Part shown: piece by piece, positions 12,001 through 24,600 of the stretch
Layout of the letters: the number at the start of each line of letters is the position of its first letter
Numbering within the stretch: position 1 is the first letter of the stretch
Source of the DNA: Malurus cyaneus samueli
Taxonomy: Eukaryota > Chordata > Aves > Passeriformes > Maluridae
Reading direction: 5' to 3'
Length of the DNA stretch: 64,000 nucleotides
Assembly (NCBI GenBank): GCA_009741485.1
Contig: CM019227.1
Coordinates: 12,315,647 to 12,379,646, forward strand
Notes under the pieces: generated by a model
The model's database searches: none
Seen by the model: only the letters and a program-made list of their open reading frames with translations
What the model was told of the DNA's origin: nothing
Position numbers and translations under genes: made by a program

Positions 12001-13846
12001 GAGAGTCACCCAAAGCAGAGGAGGAAGTACTTCACACCCAGAGTGCAAAGCATTCCCCGTGACACCACTGCCTCCTTCCACCTTTGGGTTGACCTCACCT
12101 ACTGCTGGAAACCAGAGAGGAGTTCCAAGGGGTAGGAACATCCCATGCAGATCAGGAGAGCTCTGAATGCATTGCAGATTGACTAAGGCTGGACAAAGGA
12201 GCAGGGCAGAGCATTTTCCCTTGATACATGATGGATTTTCAAATCTTTCTTTAAATAAAAGCCAAACTGCAGAGCAGAGCAAAATACAACACACAACCAT
12301 TCAAGAACGGGAAACTAAAGTGCTCCCATTTTCCAGCAATAAAGTTTCAGCAGAATGAAGTTATCCTGACTTAACTTAGATCTTCCAAAGTTACAAGAGA
12401 AATTGTAAGCAAAACAGGCTTACTTTGGGTATCATATTAGAGAAAGGTAAGAAGATACCAACCCAGAAGTCAAATTTCTTTAGCAAAGACTTTTTTTCTC
12501 ATTTATCTTAGTCTGAACTCACTGAAGAAGCATAGAGGCTGCTGTGAACTACAGCCAAGCAGATCAGAGGGAGCAAAGAGCAAAGGGAGGACTTCGAGCT
12601 GCAGAACAGATGGAGCGATTAACAACACTGGGGGAATCCAGTCAAAGCAGCTGAGAGTAACTAGCAGGGAGCGTGGCTTTCAAGGACATTGAACAGGAAA
12701 CTTGGCTTTTTTTGACTTTTTTCTGCTTTTTTAAGTTGGCATTTCATTATAGTTTCTTTCTGTTGCCTGTTGCCTCTCAACTGTTTCAAATCTTCACCCT
12801 ACTGCAGCAAATCTGGAAAAAGTGCTTATTACTCAGCTACAAGAAAATGAAAAATCCCCTAGGTTTCTGGGCAATGGTTCAAAATGATATTAAATATTTT
12901 AATAGTGAGCCCTAAAACTTGAAGTGGCTCCCATGTTGCTGTCAGACAAGACCCTGATATGTCTGACCATCTGTTTATTTTCCAGGTCTTACTGTCATGC
13001 ATCTATCAAATATAAACCATGACCTTTCAAGGCACTGTCTGCAGCTCCTGCTAATTTCAGTCTAGACTTATGAAGATTATGTGTTTTGGAGATCAGATAA
13101 AAATGGGTCCTAAAATTGATAACTGGGAAAACATGAAGATTCACAAATACAGTATTTTATATACACATTCTGGCAATTTTTAAAAATAATTCTGAAACTA
13201 GAAAATACACAGTTACCAAGAGTAGACTCACAATATATCTCAATATTTTCCAGACAAGTAGGAATACCCTATTACCTAAACACAAATATGTAAAAGTTTC
13301 CCAAATACAAACATTCAGCTCCTGGAATGCTAATCAAAAGTTTAATCGGACTTTAAAAAACATGGAGAAACTTCTGCAGAAGTGAATTTCATAACACAAC
13401 TTGTGTTGTGCCATTTTTCAGCAGACTATGTGAACAAAATTTTGAAGTCATGCAAGAATCCATCAAAACAGATGCTGCACTGAGAAGAAGAATGCCTGGA
13501 TTCTATTTCTAGGGCTAGGCAAGACCTCAGATAAATAAATCCTTAATCTCTTTTCTTTCATGCTCCTCATCTCTTTTGCTCCCTACAGTTGCAGTCATCA
13601 CGTTTCTGCAATGACAACAGACCCTTAAACTGCCCAGAGTCCATATTTTCTAGTTGACATTAATTGCAGCAGTAAACCAGGTATCAAGTGCTGATGCAAA
13701 GGCAAAAATCTGTAGCTGCCTGGCCATCAAAAAGCAATCTGAGGGTGAGCAATATTTTTAACTTACTCTGTTGCAGGACTTGGTGAGATAATTGTGTGCA
13801 CATACACAATATGCAACACAGAATAATCTTTCATCTTAAGCATTTA
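9093..13846. repeat. Duplicated flank, copy 2 (matches 2703-7256)
   Basis: This is the better-quality version of the duplicated flank, and it continues without interruption into unique sequence after 13846. It is AT-rich and non-coding, with a short GC-rich patch around 11390-11540. No exon or known repeat family is recognised. Where the two copies differ in the second half, copy 2 usually holds the extra bases, so this is the version to trust. Confidence 0.88.
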
Positions 13847-16800
13847 CATGCTCCTTAATTCAAAAAGTTCCAAGTTTTCCAAGTCACTTTTTGCTATGTC
13901 AGTTTTACTGCGTGAAAAAAAAGGAAATTATAGTCTTACATAGAAAAGATGCCTACTGAAGAGATAAAATATGCTTTGTAGAAAAAATCTGACTCAAATG
14001 AGCTTTTCTATTATTTTCTAATTAGATGTCAAAGCAACAACTGAAAGAACCATCTCAAGAGACATCTGAGATCAGGAAGCTGACATGGTGAGACAGACAA
14101 TGGTTCAGTAGGTACAGGTTTTGTCAGCATCTGGTTTGCCTTTGATCAGATGTTGAAACAAAGCCATCCTGAGAATTATCAAAAGGGGAAATACGGCCCA
14201 AATAAATAAATTCCAGTGTTGGCAGGTTATCATATATCTGAGACGCTGTCTCAGATGCTGCAAAAATTATTACATACAAGGAATAGTGAACTTTGTATTA
14301 AAAAAAAAAAAAAAAGGTGACATTTTTTAATATGACCAAGAACCCTCCAAATAATGGTAAAGATGGCAGCATCTCCTCTGTGGGCAGATACTATAAGGAT
14401 CTCTCTATACTGCATGTAAGATTTGCTACTCTCCTGCCTGGGAAGAGCCAATCAGAACAACTCACAGGGCCATTCATAAAATGTTGGGTTTTGCCACAAA
14501 CTTTTCTGAGGTTCCTCAGACCTGAGTGCTTGTTTTCCAGAGAGCGGATGCTTGTGACCCGTTGTGGAGTGTATTTCTAAGTGACTATGGGGTTACGTAA
14601 CAAATATGCATATATTTTTCATCACACAAGGGAAGCTAATCCTGTTGGTTTTATAGGATAAGCATTGTCAGCTTGCATAATAGGGAAAAAACTTGAAGAT
14701 GTCCAGGGTGAGAATTGGATACCCCTGCTATACCCACAGTACAGTGGTAGAAAGACAAACTGACCTTCAATCTTAGGTCACACCAAGTGATGGAACAGAG
14801 ATTTCTGTTGAACTAGAGTCACAAAAGGGTACTACAGCAAAAGGCAAAGTTAAAGAAAGTTGTAAAGAGCAGGAGCTAGTTGCAGTCTGCCTTCTTGAAT
14901 ATGCATCCCTCCTACTATGAGCTGGCAAGTGAATTTTTTTCTCACAATATGGTGCACCACATGCATGTTTTTCACTGCTGTAGTTTCCTAGAATAGCTCA
15001 GTATACAGTAAGATATGAGGCATTGGCAAAGGATGAGAGGAACGAGGTCACATTCACAGGAATCCCAAAGTATCTTCAACCCCTATTTCTGGAACTGGTC
15101 CTGCTAATTAGAAAAGAAAAAGCATACAATCTACTTCTTATTTTTTAAATAACCCTTCTTTACCATGACACAAGTTACTGCTTTTTATCACAGCAGACAG
15201 TACAAGGATTTGGTCCTTTTAAATTATGTGACCAGGGAGACATAAATTTAAGGAATTGATATAACCTCCTAATGTAAACTTTCCCCACTACTCAGTTCAC
15301 TACCGAATCCTGATTTCCTAATACGTAAGATATTGTATAACATTTAGTCACACATGACATTGGTAGTATATTTTAGCTATAACTATCTATTGTCTTCCTT
15401 TTTTTATGAAAATGTGTTTTTCAGTTGAAATAAAAGCATATTATCATGACTGAAAGAATAATCTGAGTATTGTAAATGTGGATCTAAATACACGATACTT
15501 AATAAACAGTGTTATGGCTGTCTACAATTCAGGCATTGTATCAACTCAAACTTTTGTTTCTCATGTGATCATCTTTTCTGCAGAGGAAGCCGCACAGAGA
15601 AAAGGTGGCTCCCTGGAGGATTTCCTCATTTCTACAAAAGGATTATGTCTTTCTTTGACAATAACATGAATACCACACAAAATTCCTTTGAAATAAATTT
15701 TGAAATTAAGTTGACACCAATGTCTGTGAAATTGATGCCTTCCACACGTACAAAACATACCAAGGATGTTCCAGCAGTGTAAAATGCCAGTCAAACCCGT
15801 CTCAAGGCTACTTTCTATTTCAAGCCTATATTCTTTTTACATCTATTTTATAGCTCCTGGTTAAGACTGTGAAGGTGCGGAAGCATCCCAGTATGTGGTA
15901 AATGCACTGCAAACCAGTAAAACTAACAATGGCTGCCAGAGCTAAGTTAGGACTGACAGGTTATGTGAGGAACTGTACCTTTCAAATGTTTCTGTTAGGA
16001 GCCAGAACTTGACACCAAATGAAGCACGTGCTTCCATTCTCAGCTCAGATTGGTTTAGCAGGATGCTTTTGGGGCAGTTGTTTGGCTAATACTGGAAAAT
16101 TTCAAGTTCCTCCAAGTTCCCTGCTGAGGGACAAGCAGAGTACAGACACCAAACGGGAAGAGGGAACAAAACTGAAAAAGAGGCTTGACAGAACATGGTA
16201 GGAGAAAAAGACGTGGTGCTTTGAAGGAACACTCAGGAAGCAGAAGCAGGATGATCAGAAAAGTGATCAGAAGTGATGAGCAGAAAAGAATCTCCTGTGG
16301 AGCAGTCTGATCAGTGTTCACTTGAGGACTGTACTTAACAACAGATCCTGTATTTGAAGTCTTCCCTTCTATTACATTGTCACACTGGTACAATTAATGT
16401 ATCTCCATTCCAACATACGAAATACACTGAAAGTATTCACAGCTGAAGTCAGTTAACAGGAAGGTTATAAAAAAAAGTCAGCTCAAATAAGCTGTCAAGC
16501 ACAAATACAGAATATGAATTCTAGCAGAAGCTATAAAGCATTTGGATAATGGATCAGTTTGCAGCAAGTAAAATTTCTCAGGTGAATTACACAAGAAATG
16601 GAACAACTGATACATAAGCACCCACACAGACATGCCTTAGAATACATACACTAAGAACAAATACAACCAGCAAAGAAAACAACTGGTGAAGTTAGATCTT
16701 GTTTTACTTTTTGCCAGTAGAAGAATAACATGGAGATGGTGACAGTCTACATGAGGGACATCTCAGTAAATGCAACAGAAAGAACAGGCCCAAACAGACA

Positions 16801-18511
16801 AAAAAGGAAAAGGTAAACACTGTACTGAGACTTTTGAGGAATGCTTTCTGTCATTTACTTACAGAGCCATTTTCCACACAAGCCCATGATAACATTCTCT
16901 AAACACGTAATGATGCAATTCTATAAGTAAATAACTTTGAGACATTTAGGAGAAAGAATGGTTTGAGTTATTTCATATTAATGCAGTTGAAGAATGCTTA
17001 GTATTAGCTTCCTTCAGTAAAGTTCCGGCCTAAAACAACAGAAAATGGTACCTACATTTCAGTAATTGTAAAATTAAGTCTTTGACAGTAGCCCATCTGA
17101 TTAAATCATAGAGAACACTTTTCCTGATATTCTCCTGGCTTTCCCTCCTACTTAATAAGCCAATACTTAATAGCACAGTGCAACAACACAAGGTTTGGTG
17201 ATTGCTGAGGAGAGCTTCTTTGGGAGTTTGTGCATTACTTTTCCCAAACCTGTTACAAATACAAGCATTTTATGAATTTCCAAATTATTTCCATTCTAAC
17301 ATTACCTAAATAGAATACTGATGATAAAAGGAATTTTCAAACAAAATCTGTTTGAAAAAATCTGTAAAATCATTACTGTTAATCCCAAAGTACAAACACG
17401 TTTACATGAATCTCAGCAACTCCCTGTTTTTTACTAAATATTTTCAATGCAGCTGCCACAGTGCAGGGTTTCATACAAAACTGTATTGTAATGCAGAAGG
17501 GTTGAAAATCCTGTTTATTAGTTTACCTGTTCCATCAGCTTCTCTTCTGATAATCTGCAGGGACCCAAGTTATAAATCACAGTAAGGAATGGGGAGGTTT
17601 AGAAACAACTGATCACACACTTCTGTAAAGAGAGAAACCTAAAACCAGGCAAGGTGTTTAGGAGATGGACTTTTAAACCCAAGGGGAATCTGGATTTGAA
17701 ATTTAAAAACTTACCATTCACTCAGCTGAAAGAAAAGGGCTAAACCAAAACCAACTCTGCCAGTTGAATATCTGAGGACAAAGAAGCTGAAGCAAATTGA
17801 GGAGACCTGGTGTAATGGTGAAAGGAATTGAATACAGAACCGATGTCTGAGTAAGCTCAAGGGTTTGCATTATCAGTTGCTGGTTACAGTGTTTTCCACA
17901 TTATTCTCTGAAGACTGAACTATCAATAATTAAAAGACACAAATAGCCAAATCAATCTGAATGCTGTGCTTTCCCATTGTCTACATATCAAGAATCTGCT
18001 GCCATTGCCCAAGCACACATACCCTCGCTGCAGAGGCTGGTTTTCAGAGCTCCAGTTAACCGGTGTTCACTTGCAGCAGTACCCCAGCCCTGCAAGAGAA
18101 AGGCTGCAGAAGTTAGAATGCATCACAAGAGAGATTTAGCTTTAGCACTCGTTAATCTTTCTGTTTTTCTCCTTTCCCACCCCCTAATTTCTTACCAGGA
18201 TAAAAGTATTAATAATGACCATCACTGCAGTTTCTCTGTATGTATGAAGAAAATGTTCTTTGTAGCACAAATAGGTAATAGATAGAAATAATATTTTTAC
18301 CCTATAAAATCATAAACCTTGTGTATTATCTTTATGAATTTTCATCACATTTAAAGAATTGAAAGCCCCAGCAAAATGTGATTGAATGAGAAAAAAATTA
18401 GAATATTATTTGTTCTATGATACAATAAGAAGCATTGCCCATGCTTCATGCTTATAGGCAATAAGCATGCCAATAGTATTAATAAAGTATTTTTATCAAT
18501 AGTATTTATAA
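13847..18511. other. Gene-poor AT-rich sequence
   Basis: No coding region, RNA gene or recognisable transposon was found. A 16-base A run lies at 14300-14315. Open frames are all under about 115 codons, lack splice context and resemble no family I know. Confidence 0.55.
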
Positions 18512-18590
18512 AGTAGACAAAAACAAAGCTTCTAGACCTGGCATTAAAAANAGTAGACAAAAACAAAGCTTCTAGACCTGGCATTAAAAA
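18512..18590. repeat. Exact 39-bp direct duplication across a single N (contig join artefact)
   Basis: Bases 18512-18550 and 18552-18590 are identical and are separated only by one N at 18551. The right copy runs directly into an AAAAC microsatellite. Two overlapping contig ends abutted instead of merged would look exactly like this. Confidence 0.93.
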
Positions 18591-18632
18591 GAAACAAAAC
18601 AAAACAAAACAAAACAAAACAAAACAAAAAAA
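18591..18632. repeat. AAAAC microsatellite
   Basis: Six clean AAAAC units (18596-18625) follow a GAAAC unit and end in an A run. It sits immediately right of the 39-bp contig-overlap duplication and probably caused the assembly break. Confidence 0.93.
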
Positions 18633-21600
18633 GCTCCCAACTTCAGAAAGGAAGCAACAATCAATTATTCCATTTTCTGAAATACTGAGAATATCAAACC
18701 AATCTAGTAGCTGGTGGTTTCAATTGTTCATGTCAGACTTTAGAACCATGTAGGAAACAATTTCTTGTTTATTGACTTAGAATAAAAGAGATTTCTTTCT
18801 TTTGGAATCTGTGAAACAGGCTCTATTCATCTGCTTTGTTCATCATCCCCACTTTAGGGTGGCACAATTTAAATAGTGCATCTTTCACTGACAGGTTCCT
18901 TCATGCTGACAAGGAAGATAGTTTCAGTTTTCCTTTTTATTTTTCAGGTCTCCTTATGCTTATTTAATGAAGCATAAATATGGATGGCACCTTTTTCCTT
19001 ACAGCAGCTGAAAACATACAAAAATACATTCAGCTGCAAAAGCACCTCTTTTTTAGCCAGTCCTTAAATAGTTCCCTTGGTTTTCATTATTTTTACAGAG
19101 ACTATACTTTTTTCACACACGGGAGCCACACCATCTCCAAAACAACTGTCCACATAAACTCATCACACTGATGCCAGACAAAGAAAAAAAACACATGGAA
19201 CACTCAGCACAAGAAAATCCTTCCATGTAGTAAAGACCCAGAGATCCCTATTACTATTAACATCACTTTCACTTCTTATGAGCCAAGTGCTCAATACTAA
19301 AGTCTGTATGTCATTCTTTCCTCTTTAACTGCAATCAACCCTACAAAGAGTCTTTCAGGAGTATTTGAAAGTACTTATTATTTAAAATACTGATCTCTAT
19401 ATAAATTCTTATCAAAATATACCTGGTAGTATCAGAATTTTGTGATTGTGCTATTTTCTAATTCTGGATTGAAATAATCAGGTTTTGTCAGAAATATCTT
19501 GTCAAGTATTTCCTGTGGCAATGCCATAGTTCAAAAACTGGGGTACTCCTAAAAATTCAGAAGAGATTTTATCAAAATATACACCTGAAATGTTTGCAAG
19601 AGGTCCGCAGGAGACAGCCCATGCATGCCTTTTTTTTCCCTTGGTTTTCTAGAACTTATCTCTTGTTTGGTAAACATGCTATCTGAATAAAGTATTTCTT
19701 ATCCTCCTTTTTCCTCCTATTCTCCCTTCTGTTCTATACCTCATGGCCGTCGTTTGTCTATGCATGGAGATTTTTCAGCTGGATCTCTGGGGCTGAGCTT
19801 TTGCCTTTCTACAAAGAGGAGCATAAAACACAGAAAGGAAGGAGACAAGACAAAGCTCCAATTAATTCATGTTGAGTGAACAGGCAAACAGGTGCAGCTG
19901 AGCAGGGATCACCCCTCAAAACAAAGTTATATATTCTTTTGGTGACATTTAATTATACTTTTCAAAATACCTCAGCTCTAAAAAGCAGGCATTTCATTTC
20001 AAAGAAAGGAGAGAGAAAGTAGCAACATTCTCTGTATAAGAGATGAGAAAGCACATCTATGAATCATAGCAGAAAGCCAACTAACCCTGCAGCAGATTCT
20101 TCTGCCAACCAAATCTAGAAAGGCCCGAGTTTGAAGGATTTTTGCATTTACTCAAACTAAAACATTCATGAGCCTGCAATATTAACACAACACCACGCTG
20201 ATTCCCAAAGACAGAGCCCTGATCCTCAGCCGGGACACTCCATTCCAAGCTGACACTTTTCATTACAGCTTCATTGTATTTACAGACCCTTTTGGGGCAC
20301 ACCAAGGGCTCAACTGCAAAGCTGATCAAGTATCCACTGTACAGTAATGTATATTTTACAACTGGGCTTTGGGGAAGAGGACAGATTTTGTACACAACAT
20401 GGATTCTAAAGAGTTGCAATAAAGTGTGAGAGTAAATTCTAGAACCAGAGGAACAGGTTGCAGGACAGAGCTGTCCTCCAAGTCTCAGCCAAGAGAGAAG
20501 GAACACAGCATCCAGAGTTCACAGTGGTAAACATAAAAGAAAAAAATAGGGAGAAGAGATCGTAAGAAATTATTTTACCCATTAAGCTGCAAATTCAACC
20601 ATTCCTATGGGAATATAAGTAAAACATTAGTCGTGAAAAAATATTCCTCCCACGGAAGAACAACAGAAAAATTACAGGCTCCAGAACACGTTACAATTAA
20701 AAATGTGTCATTTTATTCTTTTTCAGTGCTTCCTTCTTCCTTTAGTCTTTATCCCATCCCAGGTATTTAACATCTAATGTTAAGAATAGTTATCCAACCC
20801 CAATACCCACTGTGCAGAATGTTGTAAATCAAGTACATTGCTTCCCAAAAAAAACCAAACAACAAAACGAAACAGAATAAAACAACCAGACTTCAGGCAA
20901 AAACTCCCTAAAAGTCCTGGAAGAAGACTTACAAAATCACTGACTCTTTTTTGTGTCACAACATTTACTCTAATGCTACTTTTGGAGCAAAAGAGTTGGA
21001 GACATTTCTCTCTTCAAACGAAGGGTGTGTTACTCGGTGACAACACATATCCCTGGGGAGCCTACAAAGAGCTCAGCAGGCACTACTCGGTTCTGTTTTT
21101 ATGGCAGGTGGAGCCTGACTGCAGAAAAAAAAGTTGCTCCACAACACATCAGGCTTGCCTTAAAGTGATTAGGAATGCATCTTGTCTGGGAGAGGGAGTT
21201 ATTACAGATTAGTTATATTCAGACTAGGAGCTCTTTGCCTCTGTTCATTTCTACATAATTTCAGGAACAATCTATGCGTGAACCCGTTGAAATGGGCCAG
21301 GGAGACTGAAATGTGACTCCATATAAGAACACATCATCAGACCTCTAAGGTATGGGACCCCAAATGAACTTCTATCTTCAAGTGAGTAAGCAAATTTCTT
21401 CATTCTAATTAGATAAACCAGAACATTCCAATACACCATTTGTAAGCCCTTTGTGCACTTTTAATTATACAGCCTGATAACTGCTGACATACCTGCAAAT
21501 CACCTACATGAATATTTTATTTGGGTGGATTATCATAGTTGATGTTTCCTACCCATGAACTTTGACTTCCCCATATCCAAAATTCAAGTTTCAGTTTAAA

Positions 21601-24600
21601 GGGAGCCCATGGATAACGATTTGTTTGGGTGCTCCAGTGCAAGGCAACACAGTGGGTCTATTTTGGTGTTTATTGGATATATAAATAAAAGCAGTAAGTA
21701 CAAGCATCTTTCCATCCTCCTCACAAAACTACCTTTCACACTTTATTATCTCTTAGTAAAGCCTACTGTTGGCTTGATTGAAGTGTGTAGGTTGCACTAT
21801 ACTTACCTGCAAATAAAGCACTTTCATTTGGTTCTTAAGTTACTTCAGAAGCTTTCCCTGTTATTACATGCCTCCTTTTCAAATTATGAATTTCACACAC
21901 TTCACTGCTTTTGTGTTTCATTTAAAGCCCGGTTTATTGGTGGCACAAAAGTAAAGCTTGACTAGTAATGCCTGCCTTTTTCTTTTCATGCTTTCCCTCA
22001 TGGGATGCAATTCAACTCACATTATTGATGTGAATTATTCATTTCTGAAAATCTTTCAAGTAGATCTGAAACGAGCAGGTTCCCATGTTTTCTACCCTCA
22101 AAAAGAAGGAAGAATCATATAAAGACTTTCCATCCTATCATATATATGATTTAATGACAGAACACACATAATGATCTTTCTCAACAGATACTTTTGAAGC
22201 TAGAACCTGTATCCAAATGGACTACTGTGCCCCAGCCAAAATCAGTTTTTCTGTGACAGGATCACAAGATTGTTTCTTACGACTTCTTCAAACGTAAGGT
22301 GGTTTATACAAACTAAAGACTCTTACATCTCAAAAGGCTTAACACAAACATATCAAAAATAAAGTAGTTAACTGAAGAATCTATATGGCTGGTTTTATTT
22401 AGTATCAATTAAAAATGCATGGATTTGGTACATATGTTTTATTGTTACTTAAAATATTTTAATTTCTTTAACAAATAGATCACTCACTTTACCTTTTCAG
22501 AAATGTATCATTAAAGATGAGACAATTGTACTAAGTTGTTTAATGTCCAACTCTGTAACAGAACTTTTATCCACAGACTGCAAACTCAGTAACTATATGA
22601 GCCTTCTTGTTCATGTAATGTTCAGACAAGCAATATTTTCCTAGTCCTATTTTCAAAATTAGATAGGCCTGTTCACTGTAACAGAGAGGATATTATATTT
22701 TCAGATTACATGAAAACAGTTGTTATCTCCTATCAGCTATTTCCTTCAGCTTTTCTCTTTTGGTAAAATGTTTGCCACAGGTAAAAAAAGAGTTGGAAAA
22801 TCAACACTGCTGGAACAAGGGGTGGGTTGGTTTTGTTTTTTTTTTAAATTGAGTTAGGAAAACAAACTGAAAAACTGCTGGATGATCTAGTTTTTATCCT
22901 CAGGTACTCCAGGAGTGAATGTGGTTTATATATCAGTTTATATACATCCATACGCACACAAACCCAAAATGATGAGGATTCTCAGCGTTGTGACTCAGTC
23001 ACTAAGTTGCGCACATCGACTTAGTCATGTGAATTCCTGTAAGTTCAGTTAAATGCAGGTTACTGAATTTCAACTGCCTATTTTGAAAATTACGAAATTT
23101 TGCTTTCCACGCTCATTTTGCAAGGAAATAAATTACACAGATGCACTGCCAGCCTGTCAGTTCTCATCCCCTCCCCCATAACTTTTGAATGAATTGGCTA
23201 ATTTTGATCAAATTTGACAAGAGGACCCAGTCTAAAAGATATGAAGTTCCAACAAATTTCCATGAGAACTGACAGTTGAGTAGGAGATAAAGACTGACAT
23301 GAGTCTTCCCAGTGAGGAAAATATTGCTGTGTAAGCGCAGCAATTATCTACTACGCTTGACATACCCACCAGTCGATGATTGTGTATGTATCAGCCACAC
23401 AATCCACTTGCGTGGAATTTGGAAGCAATTACAGGTCTCCCTTTTCTCTGTCAGCCACAGACTGGGAAACAGAGGGATGGTTGGCAGTAAATTTTGGAGG
23501 TTTTAGCAACGAAACCTGAATGAAGAAGGGAACTGTCATTTGATTGGACATAACCTCATTTGAAACCAAGCTTCAGCATATACACTGCAATCAGATGAAT
23601 TTGTTAAAGTTTCCAAAGTGTTTATAATCATTAACCCACTATAATCCAAAACAATAAAACCGAGGGACAGGTTAGAAACCATCACTGCAATGCTTACTGA
23701 TGTAACAGTGCTGCACACAAATTGCTGTTTGCAGTCTCCAGTGCTAGCTCAAGGAGTCTCTCAGGGTGCCAGCACTGGCTCCAGAAGGCCACAGACAATC
23801 ACAGCCTGTCTTGGCTGGGTCCACAGGAGCCTTGCTGGCAATTGCCCAGGTGGCACTGGGCTTGTTGGGGGACACATCCCACGTTATCACTTCAGTAGCA
23901 TGAATATTTTAGAATTCTTGATCCATTATGAAAGAACTCCTGTACCTTTCCAGGCTCTTGGATGATCCTTGGCCCACATGGAACTGCGAGATTCCGGATG
24001 ATGCTGGTTCTTTTCTTCTGCCCAGTTCTGCTGATGCCTGTCCCTGGCTCTGAAAGTTATGCTGTGTTTCTTTCCTGTCTCTTCAGCCAGTCTCACCAAT
24101 GCCATGTACAAGGAAAAACAAGCACCCCCTACTCCCTACTCCTGCTTAGTTTCCCTATTTATTCAGGAAAAGGATTGCATTACCTTCATATGTAAAGCAA
24201 TCACACCAGGACCTCGTGTTCTGTTATTTTTCTACTACTATGAATCCTTGATCTTTTCCAGTCATTGCTTCTGAAGACAGTATTGCATTCTGCTGATGAA
24301 GTACTTCACTTACATCTGCTCAGACCTAATAAACACTCCAGAACTGGAGGTCCATCAATGTTACTCAAAATACTTGTTTGAATTATCATTTAGGCAGTCA
24401 TATCCCTCCCTCATTCGGATGTTGCAGAGAATAAATGATAAGAAACCATTCCAAAGAAATCTGCATTGCAGTCATCATCAAAGTGAGTAAATAAAGAAAA
24501 GCTGACAGGCTCTCACACACTAGGCAAATTGCTGTGATCGTCACAGAAAGGTAATGGTTTTCTTTTTTTTTTTCTTTTCTTTTTGCTACGGTTTTTCTTC

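Noticed and set aside
14300..14315. Short poly(A) run as a possible retroposon tail
   Set aside because: No retroposed body or target-site duplication could be seen next to it.
20081..20506. 141-codon open frame on the minus strand
   Set aside because: No recognisable domain or splice context; plausible by chance in a 15-kb gene-poor region.
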